Below are positions 6,510 through 10,882 of a stretch of 10,882 bases of DNA, one piece after another. This stretch comes from an uncultured Burkholderiales bacterium. Its GTDB lineage: Bacteria; Pseudomonadota; Gammaproteobacteria; Burkholderiales; Burkholderiaceae_C. The stretch's first letter is position 1, and each line of letters opens with the position of its first letter. The DNA lies in assembly GCA_903952885.1 (NCBI GenBank), contig CAJBHE010000133.1, positions 1 through 10,882 on the forward strand, written 5' to 3'. The notes beneath the pieces are model-generated. The model worked only from the letters and a program-made list of their open reading frames with translations. It did no database searches and was not told where the DNA came from. The position numbers and the translations under genes are program-made.

Positions 6510-8109
6510 AAGGGGCATGCACTTGGGTAGTTTCAATTTCCTTGGCCATCTTTTTGCCCAGCTCGACGCCCCACTGGTCGTAGGCGTGTATGCCCCAGAT
6601 GGCAGCTTGGCAGAAGACCTTGTGTTCGTACAAGGCCATCAGCGCACCCATGCTGCGTGGCGTGAGCGCATCCACCCAAATGGTGGTGCTGGGCACGTTG
6701 CCGGGGTAGCTGCGGTGTGGGGCCAAGCGTCGAACTTCGGCCTCGTCCATGCCACTGTCACGTAGCTCTTTCATGGTTTCTTCGGGTGTGCGGCCAATGG
6801 CCAAAGCCTGTGCTTGGGCCTGCATGTTGAGCAACACCACGCGGTGGTGTTCAGCGGCAAACGGCAATGGGCTGCGCTCGGTGCGCAAACCAATGAAGTC
6901 CATAGGGACTAAGTGCTTGCCTTGGTGTATGAGCTGAAAGTAAGCGTGTTGGCCGTCAATCCCTAAGCCTCCCCACAGCACTGGTGCGGTGGCTACTTCG
7001 ACAGGGCTGCCATCGACGTGCGTGCCTTTGCCGTTGGATTCCATGTCCATCTGCTGCAAGAACGAGGCGAACTTACCCAAGGGCGATGCATAGGGTGCGA
7101 TGTTGTGCGTAGCAGCACCCAAAAAGTTACGGTTCCACACGCCAAACAAGGCCATGAGCAAAGGCAAGTTTTGGTCAGACGGGGCTGTCATGAAATGTTC
7201 GTCCATCGCACGTGCGCCCAAGAGCATGTCTTGGAAAGCAAACGCACCAATCGAGATGGCCAATGGCAAGCCAATGGCGGACCACACCGAATAGCGACCA
7301 CCCACCCAATCCCAAAAACCAAAGGTGTGTTCAGGGGTGAAGCCTTGGGCAGCTGAGATTTGCGGGTTGGCCGTCACCGCAATGAGATGCTTGCCCAATT
7401 GATCTTCAGGACAGCCTCCGTCAGTCAACCAACGCTTGGCTGAGGCAGCCAAGGTCATGGTTTCTTGCGTGGTGAAGGTTTTACTTTGCACCACAAACGC
7501 GGTGCGTGCAGGGTTGAGGTGGGCTAAGGTGGTGTAGAGGCTCCAAGCGTCCACGTTGGACACATAGTGCACACGCACTTTGTTTTTGAAGCTGTCACGC
7601 GTCAAGTGGCTGAGCGCTTCGGTGGTCATACGGGGCCCAAGATCAGAGCCGCCAATGCCGAGGTTTACCACATCGGTGATGGATTCGCCGCCATGGCCTT
7701 TCAGGTGGCCTTCGCGTACTTTCTCTGCAAAGGTACACACGCGGTGCAACTCATTCGCGACTTGCTTGGAAATTTCATGGCCCCAAGGTGGGTTGGGCAC
7801 ATGGCTGCCGCGTAAGGCCACATGTAAGACCGCACGTTGTTCGGTGGCGTTGATGGGCTCGCCTTTGAACATGGCTTGCGCTTGTGGCATGACGTGTGAT
7901 TCTTCAGCCAGCGCCAACAACTGTTTCATCACTTCACGTGTGACGCGTTGTCGTTCGTAGTCGATGCTGATGCCAGCGCCGCTGGCGTGCAAGGCCGCAT
8001 TGCGCTCTGGGCTTTTCAACAATTCACGCAAGTGGGGTTGAGGGCCTTGAGCCAAAGCGTGTAGGGCTTGCCAAGCTTGGCGTCTTTGTGGAGGGACAAA
8101 TGAAGTCAT
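6502..8109 (-). CDS. pgi: Glucose-6-phosphate isomerase
   Basis: A 535-residue classical PGI that interconverts glucose 6-phosphate and fructose 6-phosphate in glycolysis and gluconeogenesis, in the cytoplasm. Visible motifs: sugar-phosphate binding VNLGIGGSDLG (148-158) and VQSKTFTTQET (207-217), signature 1 DWVGGRYSVWSAIG (267-280), and signature 2 GIHAYDQWGVELGKK (506-520). By comparison with E. coli PGI the catalytic residues are Glu357 (in DMESNGK), His388 (in GQHAY) and Lys519. Length is typical. I chose ATG 8109, giving MTSFVPP; the frame stays open to 8280 but that extension has no PGI-like sequence and would run into murI. There is no obvious Shine-Dalgarno. The 3' end overlaps the first chromate-transporter gene by eight bases, suggesting an operon. 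It is transcribed divergently from murI. Confidence 0.95.
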   Translation of the reverse strand: MTSFVPPQRRQAWQALHALAQGPQPHLRELLKSPERNAALHASGAGISIDYERQRVTREVMKQLLALAEESHVMPQAQAMFKGEPINATEQRAVLHVALRGSHVPNPPWGHEISKQVANELHRVCTFAEKVREGHLKGHGGESITDVVNLGIGGSDLGPRMTTEALSHLTRDSFKNKVRVHYVSNVDAWSLYTTLAHLNPARTAFVVQSKTFTTQETMTLAASAKRWLTDGGCPEDQLGKHLIAVTANPQISAAQGFTPEHTFGFWDWVGGRYSVWSAIGLPLAISIGAFAFQDMLLGARAMDEHFMTAPSDQNLPLLMALFGVWNRNFLGAATHNIAPYASPLGKFASFLQQMDMESNGKGTHVDGSPVEVATAPVLWGGLGIDGQHAYFQLIHQGKHLVPMDFIGLRTERSPLPFAAEHHRVVLLNMQAQAQALAIGRTPEETMKELRDSGMDEAEVRRLAPHRSYPGNVPSTTIWVDALTPRSMGALMALYEHKVFCQAAIWGIHAYDQWGVELGKKMAKEIETTQVHAPYE

Positions 8110-8235
8110 TTCTGGATTTTCGCTCGAATTTTGCACGTTAGCTTGGCCTACAAGTTTATGGGTGTCTTTAATCTCTGGTCGGCGAGAATGTGTAGATTGT
8201 TGATTTTTACAAGCTTGTTTCTGCATCATCGAATC
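8110..8235. promoter_or_regulatory. pgi/murI divergent intergenic region, with a candidate murI promoter
   Basis: This 126-base AT-richer gap is the longest non-coding stretch in the window and must carry signals for both divergent genes. On the plus strand, TTGGCC (8143-8148), an 18-base spacer and TTTAAT (8167-8172) form a plausible sigma-70 promoter for murI with an untranslated leader of roughly 55-60 bases. A perfect ten-base palindrome ACAAGCTTGT lies at 8209-8218, between that site and the murI start; it could be an operator, but one of this size may occur by chance. I could not pick a convincing promoter for pgi on the other strand. Confidence 0.4.
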
Positions 8236-9069
8236 ATGTCTTTGCCCATTGCTTCCCCTTTGACAGCGAGCCCGTTCCAAGGCGCGATTGGCGTCTTTGA
8301 CTCGGGCGTGGGTGGCCTTTCTGTCTTACGCGCCATTCGCGCTGCGCTGCCCCATGAACATTTGGTTTACGTGGCTGATTCAGGCCACGCACCCTATGGC
8401 GACCAAACCGAAGCACATATCACCCAACGGACGTTGACGGTTGGCAACTGGTTGGTTGAACAGGGCGTGAAAGCTGTCACCATTGCCTGCAACACGGCTA
8501 CGGTAGTTGCTGCCAAGTCCTTGCGCGAACAAACGCATGTGCCCGTGGTGGCGATTGAGCCCGCCATCAAACCGGCTGTGGCTGTCTCTCGCAGTGGTGT
8601 GGTGGGGGTGTTGGCCACACGCCAGACCGTGCAAAGCGAGGCTGTTGCCCGACTGGTGCAGCAGCACGGCGCTGATAAACGCATCTTGTTGCAAGCTTGC
8701 CCTGGTCTGGTTGAGTTGGTCGAGCGTGCCAACTTGCACAGTGCCGAGACAGAAGCTTTGTTGCGCCAGTTCATCACGCCTCTGCTAGAGCAGGGCGCAG
8801 ACACGTTGGTGCTTGGCTGCACGCACTTCCCGTTTTTACAAGACACCATCCAGCGAGTGGCAGGTGAGGGCGTGGCCCTGCTCGACCCCGCCGAGGCGGT
8901 GGCCCGAGAGCTGGCCCGTCGATTAACCGACTGCGTCAGCTTGTCCAGCGCAACACAAATGGGTCAAGTAAAGTTTCTCACCTCAGGCGATGTGGCGAAG
9001 GTGCAGTCTGTGATGTCGCATCTGTGGGGCGCGCCGCTCACGGTGCAGGCTTTGCCTTCGGGTGCTTAG
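8236..9069 (+). CDS. murI: Glutamate racemase
   Basis: From ATG 8236 this is a 277-residue cofactor-independent racemase that makes D-glutamate from L-glutamate for peptidoglycan, in the cytoplasm. Both catalytic cysteines are present: Cys85 in IACNTAT (83-89) and Cys195 in LGCTHFPF (193-200). The N-terminal GVFDSGVGGLSVLRAI (19-34) carries the active-site Asp22, and ADSGHAPYG (47-55) is the usual second substrate loop. Length fits the family. The frame is open from 8131, but the family-like sequence begins only near GAIGVFDSG, so the short start is preferred; no clear Shine-Dalgarno precedes it. ygiQ follows 47 bases downstream on the same strand, separated by an unusual pair of interleaved inverted repeats that cross the murI stop codon. 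Confidence 0.94.
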   Translation: MSLPIASPLTASPFQGAIGVFDSGVGGLSVLRAIRAALPHEHLVYVADSGHAPYGDQTEAHITQRTLTVGNWLVEQGVKAVTIACNTATVVAAKSLREQTHVPVVAIEPAIKPAVAVSRSGVVGVLATRQTVQSEAVARLVQQHGADKRILLQACPGLVELVERANLHSAETEALLRQFITPLLEQGADTLVLGCTHFPFLQDTIQRVAGEGVALLDPAEAVARELARRLTDCVSLSSATQMGQVKFLTSGDVAKVQSVMSHLWGAPLTVQALPSGA

Positions 9070-9097
9070 CCCCTGAAACCCGAAGGACAGGGGCTAA
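9055..9097 (+). repeat. Interleaved inverted repeats (A-B-A'-B') across the murI stop codon
   Basis: Two perfect inverted repeats are interlocked. Pair A is CCTTCGGGT (9055-9063) with ACCCGAAGG (9078-9086). Pair B is TTAGCCCCTG (9066-9075) with CAGGGGCTAA (9088-9097). The left arm of B lies in the loop of A and the right arm of A lies in the loop of B, so only one hairpin can form fully at a time. The connecting segments are two, two and one bases, probably too short for a complete pseudoknot. The murI TAG (9067-9069) is inside the left arm of B. No T run follows on either strand, so neither hairpin is a standard intrinsic terminator. The pattern is seen directly; any switching role is inference. 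Confidence 0.75.
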
Positions 9098-9116
9098 CCC
9101 TTACACTTACAAGCCA

Positions 9117-10882
9117 ATGAATGCCTACGCCGACGTCTCCCTTTTTCCCCGCAACGCCAAGCCGCTGAACAGTTACCGCAAGTACTGGGCGGCCCGTTTT
9201 GGCACGGCCCCGTTTTTGCCGATGTCGCGCGAGGAAATGACGCAACTCGGGTGGGACAGCTGCGACATCATCATCGTCACCGGCGACGCATATGTTGATC
9301 ACCCCAGCTTTGGAATGGCCGTGATTGGCCGCATGCTCGAGAACCAGGGTTTCCGCGTGGGCATCATCGCCCAGCCCGATTGGCAGAGTGCCGACCCGTT
9401 CAAAACCTTGGGCAAACCGAATCTGTTTTTCGGCGTGACCGCCGGCAACATGGATTCAATGATCAACCGCTACACAGCGGACCGCAAAATTCGCAGCGAC
9501 GACGCTTACACCGCTGGCGACATCGGAGGCAAACGCCCCGATCGCGCCGCTTTGGTTTACAGCCAACGCTGCAAAGAGGCCTACAACGATGTGCCCATCG
9601 TTTTGGGCGGCATCGAAGGTTCGCTGCGCCGTATTGCGCATTACGACTATTGGTCAGACAAAGTGCGTCGCTCCATCGTGGTGGACAGCAAATGCGACTT
9701 GCTGCTTTACGGCAATGCCGAACGTGCCATTGTGGAAATTGCCCACCGCTTAGCCGCCAAAGAGCCGGTGCAAAACATCACCGACGTGCGTGGCACGGCC
9801 TTTGTGCGCCGCGAAACGCCTGAAGGCTGGTTTGAAATTGACTCGTCCAGCATCGACGTGCCGGGCAGGGTAGAGGCCCACGTCAACCCGTATTTGATGG
9901 TGAGCGACCAAGCCAAAGCCCAAGGCGAAACCTGCGCCCGCGAAGACGAAGCCAATGCGGTGGCTGATGCAGCCAATGCCAAAGCAGGCAGTGCTCCCTC
10001 AGGTTCTAAAGCTGAGGCTGGCTTCACCATTTCCCCTTTGAACTTCGTAGCCAACGCCGCATTGCAAGGCAAAGGCAAGCTCAAAGTGCCACCGCGTGAA
10101 CGCAGCGTCATTCGCTTGCCAGCCTACGAGCAAGTCAAGTCGGACCCCGTGCTCTACGCCCACGCTAACCGTGTGCTGCATTTAGAAACCAACCCTGGCA
10201 ATGCCCGTGCCTTGGTGCAAGCCCATGGCGAAGGCCATACCGCACGCGATGTGTGGGTCACGCCGCCCCCCATCCCGCTGACCACGGCTGAAATGGACTT
10301 GGTGTTTGACTTACCCTACGCCCGCAGCCCACATCCGATTTACGCTGACGAGAACGGCAGTCACGACGGTGCGACTAAAATTCCTGCGTGGGAGATGATT
10401 CGCTTCAGCGTCAACATCATGCGTGGTTGCTTTGGCGGCTGCACGTTTTGCTCGATCACTGAGCACGAAGGCCGCATCATTCAAAGCCGCAGCGAAGACT
10501 CGATCATTCGCGAAATTGAAGACATCCGCGACAAAGTGCCGGGCTTCACGGGCGTCATTTCAGACCTTGGTGGCCCCACGGCCAATATGTACCGCATTGG
10601 CTGCAAGAGCCCTGAGATTGAGGCCGCGTGCCGCAAACCCAGCTGTGTGTACCCAGGCATTTGCCAAAACCTCAACACCGACCACAGCTCGCTCATCCAC
10701 ATGTACCGCCGCGCGCGTGAATTGAAGGGTGTGAAGAAAATTTTGATTGGCTCTGGCCTGCGTTACGACTTGGCTGTTAAGTCGCCCGAGTACGTGAAAG
10801 AACTGGTGCAGCACCATGTGGGCGGCTACCTCAAAATCGCGCCCGAACACACCGAGGGCGGGCCGCTGTCCAAGATGATGAA
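9117..10882 (+). CDS. ygiQ: YgiQ family radical SAM protein, 3' end outside window
   Basis: From ATG 9117 the frame is open to the window edge, giving 588 residues; E. coli YgiQ has about 740, so some 150-200 are missing at the C-terminus. Near the N-terminus, FLPMSREEM and WDSCDIIIVTGDAYVDHPSFGMA match the family, as do GNMDSMINRYTADRK and SLRRIAHYDYWSD. The radical SAM cluster is CFGGCTFC with Cys438, Cys442 and Cys445, expected to bind the 4Fe-4S cluster that cleaves S-adenosylmethionine. GVISDLGGPTANMY and GGYLKIAPEHTE follow. Family function is not established. Residues of about 265-320, between the N-terminal and catalytic parts, hold an alanine-rich low-complexity insert (ANAVADAANAKAG) in a region that also varies in E. 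coli. The start lacks a good ribosome binding site, so expression may depend on the murI transcript. Confidence 0.93.
   Translation, partial: MNAYADVSLFPRNAKPLNSYRKYWAARFGTAPFLPMSREEMTQLGWDSCDIIIVTGDAYVDHPSFGMAVIGRMLENQGFRVGIIAQPDWQSADPFKTLGKPNLFFGVTAGNMDSMINRYTADRKIRSDDAYTAGDIGGKRPDRAALVYSQRCKEAYNDVPIVLGGIEGSLRRIAHYDYWSDKVRRSIVVDSKCDLLLYGNAERAIVEIAHRLAAKEPVQNITDVRGTAFVRRETPEGWFEIDSSSIDVPGRVEAHVNPYLMVSDQAKAQGETCAREDEANAVADAANAKAGSAPSGSKAEAGFTISPLNFVANAALQGKGKLKVPPRERSVIRLPAYEQVKSDPVLYAHANRVLHLETNPGNARALVQAHGEGHTARDVWVTPPPIPLTTAEMDLVFDLPYARSPHPIYADENGSHDGATKIPAWEMIRFSVNIMRGCFGGCTFCSITEHEGRIIQSRSEDSIIREIEDIRDKVPGFTGVISDLGGPTANMYRIGCKSPEIEAACRKPSCVYPGICQNLNTDHSSLIHMYRRARELKGVKKILIGSGLRYDLAVKSPEYVKELVQHHVGGYLKIAPEHTEGGPLSKMM

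Noticed and set aside
8131..8235. Upstream extension of the murI frame
   Set aside because: The added residues are unlike MurI proteins and would occupy the intergenic region where the promoter is expected.
8110..8280. Upstream extension of the pgi frame
   Set aside because: The added 57 residues are polar, not PGI-like, and would run into the murI coding region.
9055..9097. Full H-type pseudoknot at the murI stop
   Set aside because: The order of arms fits a pseudoknot, but the connecting segments of two, two and one bases are too short to span stems of nine and ten pairs, so alternative hairpins are more likely.
1..10882. Mobile element, CRISPR array, phage or defence genes
   Set aside because: I saw no transposase, integrase, direct-repeat array, tRNA-linked junction or defence-family domain; every sizeable gene is a known housekeeping or conserved family.

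Overview
This window looks like a conserved chromosomal housekeeping region of a betaproteobacterium, most likely in the order Burkholderiales and close to Comamonadaceae (Limnohabitans, Rhodoferax and similar). I infer this from protein character, moderate GC and gene order (the purA tail followed by a phosphoribosyltransferase gene), not from any database search. I see no rRNA, tRNA, CRISPR array, insertion sequence, phage gene or integration scar. Coding density is very high and the longest gap between genes is about 126 bases.

Layout, left to right. (1) Plus strand, 1-1917: the 3' end of purA, a xanthine/guanine-type phosphoribosyltransferase, and metC (cystathionine beta-lyase), closely spaced. 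(2) A convergent junction at 1918-1950 with two small hairpins. (3) Minus strand, 3822-1951: tesA (a secreted GDSL esterase/thioesterase with a Tat-like signal) followed 3 bases later by mnmH (tRNA 2-selenouridine synthase). (4) Plus strand, 3869-5284: a ybbA-type ABC ATPase, divergent from tesA, then rlmB (23S rRNA 2'-O-methyltransferase). (5) Minus strand, 8109-5317: pgi (glucose-6-phosphate isomerase) and two half-size chromate-transporter-family genes, each overlapping the gene before it, so probably one transcript. (6) Plus strand, 8236-10882: murI (glutamate racemase), then a YgiQ-family radical SAM gene that runs off the right edge.

The genes fall into purine salvage, methionine biosynthesis, tRNA and rRNA modification, central carbon metabolism, cell-wall precursor supply and envelope transport. 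They do not form a single pathway. The tesA/ybbA divergent pair with mnmH beside it matches a neighbourhood known in Escherichia coli (tesA-ybbA-ybbP, with selU/mnmH nearby), but the permease ybbP is not next to ybbA here.

I found no convincing new multi-gene system. The most unusual non-coding structure is a pair of interleaved perfect inverted repeats (order A-B-A'-B') across the murI stop codon, which would give two mutually exclusive hairpins between murI and ygiQ. Other points worth a look are the Tat-like signal and low-complexity linker of TesA, the orphan YbbA ATPase, the overlapped pgi/chromate-transporter genes, and an alanine-rich insert in YgiQ.
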